DNA from: Onchocerca lupi
Lineage: Eukaryota > Nematoda > Chromadorea > Rhabditida > Onchocercidae
NCBI GenBank assembly: GCA_028564675.1
Contig: JAOVVO010000355.1
Location: 17,372 to 81,371, forward strand
Length of the DNA stretch: 64,000 bases
Reading direction: 5' to 3'
In this document: positions 54,171-64,000 of the stretch, piece by piece
How positions within the stretch are numbered: the stretch's first letter is position 1
Layout: each line of letters starts with the position of its first letter
Translations under genes and position numbers: made by a program
The notes under the pieces: model-generated
Database searches by the model: none
What the model saw: the letters and a program-made list of their open reading frames with translations, nothing else
Told to the model about the DNA's origin: nothing

Positions 54171-54826
54171 CATGCTGAGAGAAATTTTTTTTTTTTTTTT
54201 TTTTTTGAGCAAAAGGATAATTGATACTAGCAATTAAAAGCTTTGGTCACAGAAAGTTTAAAAACAATTAAATTGTAGAGGAAATCCGGAAATTTCCTCA
54301 ACTAGATTGATCTACTCTTTTATTTTATTCCACGATAGATCAAAGCACATTACATTTTGCAGAATGTCAAATAATAATACATTCACATATAAAACAATTT
54401 TGTTACTGAATATGATTTACAAATAAATTAACAAGATGAAGATTGGTATGCAGAATTTATCAGGAAATTAGAAATATGACAAACTAACAATTACTACTAC
54501 CATCATTATCAGCCATTATTATCACTATTATTGGTTATAGAGACCTGGCTGACATCAGATCACTGGTTTTTTCAGAATCACAGCTACTAATAGCTCATTC
54601 AACATGTGGATTAAATGAAACCGTCCTAGGAATGAATATTTTAATCTCAATGAGGAACCTGATTTCTGTTTGAATGAGATATGCAATTCTACCATTTGTG
54701 CATAAGCAGTTACATAATCGAGCATTCCGCGGTTACAAAAATATGATAGTACAAGTAAATCAAAACAAACAACAACAAAGCAATCGAAATTTACGATTAA
54801 CATCTATTACGCAATGCCTATTGTTC

Positions 54827-57800
54827 CTATTTTCTTATATCAGCAAAATTTTCTAAAATCTTCCTTTGTATAGACGTTAAATTGCAATGCTTACTAATAC
54901 GGTCCACTTCCAACTTCAAATTCTTTGACAATGAATACAAAGCCATAATTTGCAAACAACAACTTGCATTATACCAGTTGCCTTCATTCAATGCTTCCTG
55001 CATCAGTAAATCCAAAATTTCATAATTTGGAGATCCTGAAATAAAAAAATTTTACCAAAATCAGTAAAATTTCGAAATAAGTATAAATAGTCTTAAAAAA
55101 ATTTTATTCGGCATAATGAATCGATAAATCTTTAAAAACAAACAAACACACATACTTTCATCGCTAACTGTAGCAGTTTCACCTTGTTTCGCTTCTTCAT
55201 CTAACAACAAAGATAGGAATTTCCACGCACGTTCACTTTCATCCAACTTTATCATCATCAGCGACATATCTGCTATCTGTGCAAGCAAAATAGGAGATGA
55301 TTAGTTATTTTATGATTGCCTTCATTAAAACCAAGAAATTTCCGACATTGTTAATGTTTTGCAAATTGATGTTTTGATCGCCAGTGAAATTCAAAATCAG
55401 GAAACAAACTCAAACTTAAATTGAGATTTGAACTTTTGAAATTGAACTAAAACCATTTTACTTCTATCGTAAAAATACAACTTACAAAATCAGGCTCCAA
55501 CTTTCTTTGAATCTTCTGCAAATGCTTCACTTCTGAAAACCGGCTTATTTCCACAAAAATATCAACAATTTTGTTAACTAAATCGCGAAGCTCTTCTTTC
55601 TGTTCTACAGTCATCTTCTGAAAAAAAGCATGAAACAAAAGATCTACCACAAATAACTGGCTGCACAAATAATATTTACCATCGTAATGAAACTATAATC
55701 CTGAAATTGGAATTTGAAATATATAGTTTTTTTTGAAGTCAAGAATGGTACATTTTAGAGGGACTGAAATTTCTAGAATTATTTAATCATTACTGCAAGA
55801 CAATCCCAGCAAAATCTAGTCGCACAACTTGAGTCGGAGAATCATTAAGTATAATCCATCAGCCAGATCGAACAAATATCAAATGAAACAGAATAAAAGA
55901 CCTTTAAATTCATATTAAGCAGATAAGAGCGTAACTGTTGATTTAGATGCGGACGCAAAACATGTCGACTCGTAATAAAATCTTCAATCAACCGACGAGA
56001 AAATAACCATGGTACATTCTTTTCGGTCTGAACACAATTTCTTGATTCAGTGGATACTGAACGTGCAAATGAAAAAAAAGGAAAAATTTTACTATAAATC
56101 TGTTTAAAATTTTGAGTAAAAGAATTAAAAAAATCGGTAGTTGTTAGAAAAAAAGCTTAATAATCTGAAAAAAATTGGAAAACCTATATTTTAATCAAAG
56201 ATGATTCTACAAACCTGTAATCTTCGAAGCATAATCATTGCTAAATTATTAGACAATGGAACAGCTCGTGGGACAAGTGACATATAATGCTTTTCAACCT
56301 CTTGCAGAGATAACTGATTAATCACAATGCGCAAATATAATCCATAAAACCTTGAAAAAAGAAAAATAACATAATTTGGGAAAGGTAACCAGCTAGCCAA
56401 ATAAAAAAGTATAACTTAATAACAGTTCTCTTCTGCGAATAACGATCATCCGAAACATTTATCAAGAATACTGGCAGGTTACTATTAGTCTGCTGCTCTA
56501 GATCTTACCGAAAAGAAGATAATCAAGGATTAAAAGATTCAGTTGATTCATCGAATGTCAAAAATATTTGGAAATGGAAGAAAAAGTAAGTTTACGAATA
56601 AAACATACTCCGCTTCGCCCAGAAAAGCAGGTAAACGAACGCAGTTATTTGGTGCACGATAAAGATCTAATATTCTCTCCGCGATTGCAATATTTTTCAT
56701 TTGACATGCAAAATCCATTGCACTAATGAAAAATTCTTCATCACCTTTCTCCAACATTTCAATTGCTTCACTCTGTTCAAGTTTTGCCAAAATATGTACT
56801 AAGTGCGCTAAGCAGACAGACTGCAAAAAATATTCATTCAAAATTTTCAAAAATTGAGAGAACCAAAAATACTATGAAGCTGCCACATTCCAAAATATTT
56901 AAAATAATAAGCACTTCCATTCAAAAAGACCAACTTAATAACACTTTACCTTGCTCATGTTTCTTTGCTTTAAACAACTCTTCATTATCAATGAGTACGT
57001 ACGCAAACTTGGCTTACATCCTACGGCCGTTGCTTCATTCAGTATTTTGACTGCTGTATTGAATTGGTCACGAAGTTGCTGCAAATTCTTCCTTTAAGAT
57101 GTTAACAGCCAAAATGCAGAATAAAAAGTGTAAAATCACTAATTAAATAAATCAACCAAAGAAAAAACGCATGACAAATGAACCATATAAATGGATAGCA
57201 AATAAATTAAAATACTATGAATCGAACTAGATTACTAATGCAAAGAAAAAGAGTTCGTAAACATAAAACAATTCGTCGATATAAATGAAACTCACCACTG
57301 AAATAGATTTTTCGATCAAAATATTGAAAACCTGAATATTTGGTTTAACACACCTTTGTGCCATGTCTTTCAAATAAAACATTGCTTCTTGCCAAGTCTT
57401 CGCAATTGTAATTAGACCACAGTATGCTTCAACAGTTGGAACGAAATCTTTCTCAAGCATTTCCTTAAATATCAGAAGTTCCAAGAATTTAAACATAACC
57501 GTCGATGACAGTACAAACTGAAAGTTTGTAAAGTAATTAAAAGCTTATACCTTGTAAAGTTCCAATGCACGTGTAATACATTCAGCATTAGAATATTTAC
57601 ACAATCCAGCTATCATTAGGGAATAAATTTCTTCATTTTTCTCAAGCTCTTCGAATAAAAGATCAGCTGCACCACCCTGAAGAGATTAATTATTAATTAA
57701 ATCATGAGTTACAATATTTTCTTTTCTGTAGAAAACTTGTCAAATTATTTTAAAGAATGTGAAGCAATTTTATTATAGGTTTTTGTGCCTGATCACTGAG

Positions 57801-59949
57801 ATAATTCATTTATTTCAAAACAATAAATTTCTTGATAATGATCATAATTTTCCATTCCTCAAATGTGATCAGTCATCTGAAGAAGACACGCAATGTTCTA
57901 TAACTATATCTATCCGCTCAATTCAGTAAAATTTCATCGGTTCGAAATATTTAATCATAAGCAACTGAAAAGCAGCAAATGTCTTCTTAGCTTATCAGAA
58001 GCTCCTAGAGACTAGGAACACAAGTTCTGTCCCACTTAAAAAACGTTAATAGATATCATTTCCGGTGGATAGTCCAAATAGAATTTTTGTTGAAAATTAA
58101 AATAATTAACAATTAAAAACGAAGAAAAAAATGTATAAAATACAAAGTTATTCAATAGTAATGACAAAAATATCAGAAATAATGAAAAATAATATGACAT
58201 CAACAAATGTATGATCACAATATTTGTTATCTAACTAAAAAATCTTATTTTGGATTTCGGAATAATGAGCCCTTTTTCATATTCCATCGAATTCTAATTC
58301 CTAAAAAACTTACACTATCCCATATTTCTGGTTCTTGTTCCGTTCGACAACCATAATTTCGCCATCCATGCCATGGTATTTCAGCAGTTGGGATTGACTT
58401 ACCGTTATAATAAACCAACAAGCGAAATAGATCAACCTTAAATAACCTACAACTTTAAGAAAGAAAAATTGATAATAAAAATCTAAAAGTGACTTTAAAT
58501 ACTTTGTATGGACATTTTTTTGATTTTTTTTCATCCTATATTCAAATGATTCTAGAACAACAAAATCATTCAATCATTCTCTCATATAATGTCCAACTGG
58601 CATAACTGCACACTGAACAAAGCCGTATATTAATTAATCGGAAGAGGTTGACGATATCAGTTATCATGTTCCTTTTAATTAATCAGTAAGTAAAAATACC
58701 AATAAATCAAATAATTTTTTTTTTAAAGTCAATATTTATAAACAGAATTATATGAAAATTTCGAATAATTACAAGATAACTAACCAAGACTTCTCGAGGT
58801 ATTGTTATATTTTCACTGGCCAATTTATCATACAACTGATTTGCGCCGACAATTTCTTTCATTGTAATCAATTTTTGCAAATTTTCAACAGTAGGCGCAA
58901 GCTCAGAGGGATCAGGTGGTTTTTGCGGTCGATAAGCTTGAATCCGTGGTAAATCCGTATCATACATGAATAACGTTGGCCATTCCTGAGCAAGCTGTTG
59001 CGCTGCACGACGTCCCATTTCCTGCAAATATCTTGACTTGTAAATTCAGACTGATTCGCGTTTATCAAATCTTAACACCGATGATCCATAACGAAATATA
59101 CTGAGATATACTGCTGTGGCTCACCAAGCGTTGATATATTTAATCATGTTTCGGCCGCTATAAAGGATAAACAAAGAACAAAATATTTCGGTGATATTAT
59201 ATATGATAAACAAAATATTTGAACTGAATGTTTATCCAATATTAAAGAATTTCCTAAAAATTAATTCTTTTCTGGGAGATAAGAGAAAAAATATAAATCC
59301 CTGTCAAAACAAAAAAAAAAAAAGTTTTTATTTATTTACATTTTTATCCGAATCTGAAATAAAAGAAAATCAGAAAATGTATTATACCTTGGCAACAAAA
59401 TATAAATCGCGCTGTGAATCCGTGGGAATCGTTAACGGATCGTCAATAAAAGCAAAATGTGGAGCTGTCGGGTCTACATCAATAGTACCAGCCAATGCAC
59501 GAAGCAGATCGGTTGGACTGCGCTAAAATTATCATTTCTTTGAAAGAAAAGCACATTATATCGGACACTTAATTATTTAAGTTAATATCTGTTGGAAGCA
59601 TTTTAACAAATAATAAAAATTGGATTCAGTAATCTCACTGTCATCTGCATCGTCATCTTTTTTTTTTTATTTCACAATGGAAAGTAAATTAACTTATAAT
59701 TCTATCAATCTTATCTGCTTTTGTTCTGTCATAGTTATAATAAAGTTTTATGAACGCAAAAGAGAAAAAACTTACTTTAATAACATACGGTATCCCGATT
59801 TCATCTATCGTATTCAGTGATAATTGTTTGCCAATAAGTGAATTTTCCGAATTATTTGCAGTAATGGATAAATTTCGCGATGATATGGATGTACCGAATT
59901 TCTGCCATTTGTTTAACGATCGAAACATGCTTGGACAAACTGTAACCAT
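54827..59949 (-). CDS. PTCD3: Mitochondrial pentatricopeptide protein PTCD3 / small-subunit ribosomal protein mS39, 13 exons
   Basis: Component of the mitochondrial 28S ribosomal subunit, needed for mitochondrial translation. Exons: 59949-59776, 59522-59388, 59021-58785, 58436-58314, 57676-57551, 57463-57296, 57078-56950, 56820-56609, 56350-56215, 56027-55902, 55617-55486, 55276-55156, 55035-54827. They sum to 2028 nt (675 aa; the human protein is about 690), and every phase matches. The N-terminus (MVTVCPSMFRSLNKW... then SSRNLSIT) is a basic mitochondrial presequence; a second in-frame ATG (MFRSLNKW) could be used. The IPYVIKRSPTDLLRAL, APHFAFIDDP and YFVAKEMGRRAAQQLAQEWP blocks fit the PTCD3 N-terminal region. 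PPR-type helices include FVPTVEAYCGLI, VKPNIQVFNILIE and CKPSLRTYSLIMKSCL. A C-terminal block (FYGLYLRIV...LSLQEVEKHYMSLVP) aligns with the human FYYSKFFDL region. Confidence 0.93.
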
Positions 59950-61522
59950 ATCATTGCTAATTTTCCATGATTAGTTTATCAAGATAAGTTGTCAGGAATA
60001 TATTTAGTGAAAGGCTGGGGAAGGAAATCTTAACCAAATATTCTGGTTTCTACCTAAAAGTTGTTGTGATATACTTAAGTAAAATTCTGGACAACTGCTA
60101 TTTCAGATAATTGCTATTATAAATTATTATTATAATAATTAAACAAATGAAAAGCGTTTCCATATATATCTCGAATAGCTAGCATGACAGTGCGGTGATA
60201 AGATATACAATTTACGATGATGATTTGAATAGTGCGGATGATAAAATATACGATTTACGATGATTTTATCATCATACTATTTATGCCAGTTATCCGAGAT
60301 AAGTGAATACAATTTTCATTCATTTGATTAGTGTAATAGTGATTTATACTGGATATTATCCAAAATAGTGATGAGAACAGACAAGCTGATAACACTAAAT
60401 CTGTAATACTAAAAAGCAATATTCATAACAACAAAAGTTATATTAAAAATAACAGCTGATCTTGATAAATTTATCATGTTGCATGATAAAATACATCGAC
60501 AAGACTAAATCTGAATAGTTATACTAAGGCTAACAGCTGATAAAACAAAATGATAAGATTTAACTTGTAAAGAATAATGGTAGAAGAAACTAACAATAAG
60601 CGTTTTTCGAGAAAAAAAAGTGGTAGCTGAAAAAACGATATGAATCACTAAATCAGGATAACAATAGGAACGACAGTTAGTAAGATAAAATGATAAGATT
60701 TAAACCATAAGACTGAAATATATAAAAAAATGTTAAGGCTCAAAAAATATTTACGGAGAAAAAATATTCTCGATAATATGAAAAACTAGCAAACTAAGAC
60801 GATTTTAAAAATGAAACAAAAATAATGTAATATCACTAATATCATCGAAGATACATACGATAGATTGCAGAGAATGATGACATTTTCAAATTTTATATGA
60901 TAGTAGGGATTGAAAAAGTGATAGAATATAATACATCTTTGAGATGTCAGAAAGTGAAAGCAATAAAAAATAGAAAATGTATTTCATCCAGAAAGAGCGA
61001 TGCAAATTCTCCTAACTAGTAGGAAGTAATTAGGTTAATTAAAAAATCACTGCGCGTAAAATACGATAAAATGATATTTCAAGGCGATGATTTTGTTAAT
61101 TTTCGATCAGTTTATGAGGCATTCACTTAAGGGCTTTTTTATCTTCTAGATATTATTAGAATATGTGTAAAAGAGTGTAAAATCGGTGGCGCTGAGTTCT
61201 CCGGCAACTTTTCGGGTAATTATAAGAGGATCAATTTTCATGATTGATCTTAAAAATCACTGTGAACTTGCGATAGTCTGCCAATAGGCGGTTCACCTTC
61301 AGGGTTCTTATCTCTTTCGCAAAACTTTTTGAACGACACATTAGCTAAGAATTTTTAAATCAAATACATTATAAAGTTATCTTTGATATTTAATATTCGT
61401 CTTTGATATATCTGATATCTTTGATATTTAACGAAATAATCATTTCATTTCATAATGCTCATTTTGAACTTCAGTAAGAAAACAACTGAAATCATCTCCA
61501 TATCAAACAAAACTTTTGTGGC
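59950..61522. other. Intergenic region upstream of PTCD3
   Basis: Presumed PTCD3 promoter and upstream DNA. It contains one tandem duplication (60189-60268), many GATAAGAT/GATAAAAT words and one conspicuous less-AT-rich block at about 61180-61330. No gene with credible exons was found. Confidence 0.45.
60189..60268. repeat. Tandem duplication, about 40 bp x 2
   Basis: AGTGCGGTGATAAGATATAC and AGTGCGGATGATAAAATATA start adjacent copies that both continue with TTTACGATGAT. Confidence 0.75.
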
Positions 61523-61708
61523 CTAAAACAAATGATAAACAAACAAGAAATGTAATCCAAATATTACCCACATCAATCCAACAATTACTTCAATCCAACC
61601 ACAAAATACAAACCCAATAATTTGCAATTCCACATGGGAACAGCATTTGCATAACAATCCGATCACCGTAACATACAATTTGCAATTCACACTTCTGATA
61701 CTTGACAT
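61523..61708 (-). CDS. Hypothetical short membrane-protein exon
   Basis: From an ATG at 61708 the minus-strand frame reads MSSIRSVNCKLYVTVIGLLC and continues with KCCSHVELQIIGFVF and IEVIVGLMW, that is two hydrophobic stretches with a CKCC cluster. A GT donor (TGG|GTAATA) lies near 61568; otherwise the frame ends at 61523. The C.CC..V....IG pattern recalls small nematode tetraspan proteins, but no partner exon was found downstream. It could be a first exon, a single-exon gene or chance. Confidence 0.25.
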   Translation of the reverse strand: MSSIRSVNCKLYVTVIGLLCKCCSHVELQIIGFVFCGWIEVIVGLMWVIFGLHFLFVYHLF

Positions 61709-62437
61709 TATGCCGAATTTTTCAATGATTTGGGTCAAATGAAAGCGATTGGTATTGCTTGTGTCTCGTCTTTGAAGTGTTTCGTATTTCGCGTATTCTA
61801 TCTCTTCTTTTTTTTTTTTGAAATTAATCTCGTTATCTCTTGTGAATTTTATCACTCTCTGTTGCAACTGCAATGCGCATACTATTTTTACAGCTTTTCA
61901 ATCTCTAGATGAATTCTTGAAAGTTCTCTCTTTGTATCTTTCCACTTTACAGCATATTTTGCAATTATCTATCAAGAAACTTTTTGTTTTAGTTGATCGG
62001 AGAAAATAATTGTTGAATTTAAATTCTCAAATTTTCAAACTTGCTGGGCTCCGCATGAGAAATATATTTGCGAGCCAAGTTAGGAGGAACGAAAGTTGTT
62101 GATAGTTCCGCTTTGATATCAGTATATTCCGGAAACATTCAATAAAAAATAGGAATGATTTCCGAGTCTTCAGTTAAAATTTTCATCGCTAAATGATGAG
62201 ACGTATTTTTGAGATATTTAATATTGAAAATTTCCAAATTTAATTTTTTAAATAACAGAAACAAAGAAAAATAAAACTGATAAATTTGTCGCTTTCATTC
62301 TGCTATCAAATTATAACATACTAAATTGAACTAAAAGATGCAACCTCCATTTATGTGTGACGTCGAAATTAGTCCATTCTCAACTAATGCCGAAGGTTTG
62401 CCTATAATCTTTTCAGCACCATAAATTTGCTTTTCAG
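61709..62437. other. Intergenic region upstream of the NOPCHAP1-like gene
   Basis: About 700 bp. A short open frame from the ATG at 62338 (begins MQPPFMCDVEI) runs into a stop and cannot be joined in frame to the next exon, so it is treated as 5' flank. Confidence 0.4.
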
Positions 62438-62451
62438 GAAATAATTTTTGA

Positions 62452-63070
62452 ATGGATTTAACAAGAATTTTGGATTTCAAGCCGTCAGAAAAGCCTACAG
62501 CTCTACTGGATCGATTACAGAAATTTTTGCCTGAGATTGCGTCAGCAAACACTAATTTAAGTAGTACTGAAGAGTGCGATATTAAAATAACTGCTGTAGA
62601 AGATGAGAGCGATTCATCTTCATCCTTTGAAGATGAGAGTGCTGCTTCTTCATCCTTTTGTTCGTCTACCGATTCGGATGACGAATCAGAAGTAAGTATC
62701 ATATTTTTGCTGAATTCAGCATTTGATGAATAAGAGAGATGAAGGAACTGCCAATAGTTTTTTGATAAAATAAATTAAGTAAGTGAGAAAAAGTTAATTA
62801 AGTGAAATGAAATTTCAGACTAAAATGAAGCAACCTGAAATAGTAATGGATATCACTACTGTAATGGAAGATCCACCCAATCGTATGGTAATAAGTGATA
62901 GTGATTCAGATGTTGATGATGATGAGAAGCAAGAAATTTTGCCGACTGGATTTCGAATCAAGGATCCGGTGCGGAAAAAGAAACGAAAGCATTTGATAGA
63001 AGAAGCTAAAGAATATATGACTGATAAAAATACCAATAATCAAGAATTAGTAGAATCAAAAAAAAATTGA
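62452..63070 (+). CDS. Small acidic nuclear protein, probable NOPCHAP1 (C12orf45) homologue, 2 exons
   Basis: Exons: 62452-62691 and 62819-63070, 492 nt (163 aa), phase 0 junction with GTAAGT donor and TTTCAG acceptor. A TTTTCAG acceptor 14 nt before the ATG suggests spliced-leader addition. Residues 17-36 contain LLDRLQKFLPEIASANTNL. This closely resembles human NOPCHAP1 LLDQVQTFLPQMARANEKL as I recall it, and is followed, as in that protein, by a long Ser/Asp/Glu-rich tract. The second exon has SDSDSDVDDDE, then ILPTGFRIKDP and a basic RKKKRKH that could be a nuclear signal. NOPCHAP1 links NOP58 to the R2TP chaperone during box C/D snoRNP assembly. The match rests on one short block, so the name is provisional. 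Confidence 0.55.
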
Positions 63071-64000
63071 CGCTGAGCTGGAAACATTGTAATCTTCATT
63101 TTGAATAGATAAAAATATGTTAAAAGTTTTGCTGCATGAAAATGCAAGATTACAACTTGTGATTTGTTTATTTATATGACTGATGGCCGAGACCTAGATC
63201 TGCTTTTTTTTATATATTTTATTTGTCTTTTTTGATCCAACAAATATTCTTTTTCTTCTCATCAAAGTTAATGTAAAATTTGTCTCGGATTCTTGAATGG
63301 AAGAAGTCGTTTCTTTTCAACGTTTGACTTAATTTTACTATGTTTTCTAGACGAAGTTAAAAGATACGTTAAATTCGAGAACATGCTGATAAGCTGAAAT
63401 TTTTGCTTACTTGCTCAGAAAAAATTTAATCTTCTTTGACTAACAGATTAGTAATCGGCAAGTAATTTTAAATGTTCTGTTATTTATCCTTATTTACAAT
63501 AATCTTTAATATAGAAAATACGACCTTATATACATATATATTCATTTATTTATAAGGTCGTATTTTCTCGAAAATGAGCGTGAAAATTTAGTCTTGATGG
63601 TAGTAATTCAATAGTTATTTAGCATCGCAGCTTTGTTGGATTTTAAACAAAAGTTATTTTTTGAAATTTCAATTTCGAGATTTCAGTTAGTAATCGGATG
63701 TGATATTTATTCCTTCTCATTTCGAGTCGATTTATTTCTGTGACGGGCATTAACTTCAGTATGTTCAAAGACATCACTGTTTTATTTGCTATAATTAAAT
63801 CAGAGGATGTTTGTGTTAAAGAAATTTTATAGGGTGCAATTTTCATCTGTTTGCTTAAGCAAATATCACTGGTGACGTTAAATTAATTAGAAATAAAATT
63901 GATAATGTTCAATTTTAGTATCACTTAAAGTTGCGGGCAGGAATTTGAAATTAAAAACTTGAGATATCAATTATGAACAATTTGATTTAATATTATATAT
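63071..64000. other. 3' flank and intergenic DNA to the right edge
   Basis: AT-rich, with one strong hairpin at 63514-63567. A minus-strand open frame at 63846-63643 has no start context or known domain, and I do not call it a gene. Confidence 0.45.
63514..63567. repeat. Perfect 17-bp inverted repeat, 20-nt loop
   Basis: Arms GAAAATACGACCTTATA (63514-63530) and its exact reverse complement (63551-63567). The loop is an AT-rich TACATATATATT sequence. It lies about 450 bp after the NOPCHAP1-like stop codon, so it could be in a long 3' UTR or be a small palindromic element. Confidence 0.85.

Larger units (their letters stand above)
51964..54826. other. Intergenic region rich in transposon remnants
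   Basis: From 51964 to about 52560 I see only AT-rich sequence. From 52.6 to 54.18 kb the composition is less AT-rich. A repeat shared with 32.0 kb and an LTR-like block lie there (listed separately). The rest is the 3' flank of PTCD3, with a minus-strand AATAAA near 54331. Confidence 0.5.

Noticed and set aside
62331..62702. Minus-strand 123-codon Ser-rich frame
   Set aside because: Antisense shadow of the acidic first exon of the NOPCHAP1-like gene, without its own splice or start context.
63643..63846. Minus-strand 67-codon frame near the right edge
   Set aside because: No start context, no splice signals and no recognisable domain.
1..64000. tRNA, rRNA, snRNA, spliced-leader RNA genes or CRISPR arrays
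   Set aside because: I looked for T-loop GGTTCGA boxes, 5S/SL-like blocks and regular spacer repeats and saw none. A covariance-model scan would be decisive.

Overview
The window is animal nuclear DNA, most likely from a parasitic roundworm of the filarial/spirurid type (clade III). This is an inference. It rests on very AT-rich sequence, short exons split by small introns with TTTCAG-like acceptors, 5' ends that look like spliced-leader acceptors, an ATRX helicase of the short nematode form (no ADD domain), a divergent SLC6 transporter and small secreted families seen in nematodes. There is no bacterial operon structure, no CRISPR array and no tRNA or rRNA gene that I could see. All gene models below were rebuilt by hand from splice sites. 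For each multi-exon model the exon phases fit and the summed coding length is a multiple of three.

Layout, left to right. A minus-strand gene for a probably mitochondrial protein starts at 352 and runs off the left edge. Divergent from it, a complete 28-exon ATRX/XNP-1 chromatin remodeler fills 1199-13798 (+). It converges on a 15-exon SLC6-family transporter at 23010-15475 (-), whose ion- and substrate-site signatures are badly degraded. A 19-kb stretch follows (about 23.0-42.1 kb) with no convincing gene; it holds microsatellites, small tandem duplications, hairpins and a Helitron-like element at 31.8-32.3 kb. Next come small secreted-protein genes on the minus strand: a PLA2-like protein (43344-42079), a possible Cys-rich exon (48.4-48.1 kb) and a mucin-like protein with a Cys-rich tail (51963-50201). 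A transposon-remnant zone (52.6-54.2 kb) holds a possible solo LTR. The mitoribosomal pentatricopeptide protein PTCD3/mS39 (59949-54827, -) and a small acidic plus-strand gene resembling the box C/D snoRNP assembly factor NOPCHAP1/C12orf45 (62452-63070) close the window.

The genes do not form one pathway. Three of the four recognisable housekeeping roles are nuclear chromatin remodeling (ATRX), snoRNP assembly (NOPCHAP1-like) and mitochondrial translation (PTCD3). The parts most likely to hold undescribed biology are the degenerate SLC6 protein, the small secreted Cys-rich genes, and the 19-kb gene-poor interval upstream of the SLC6 gene.
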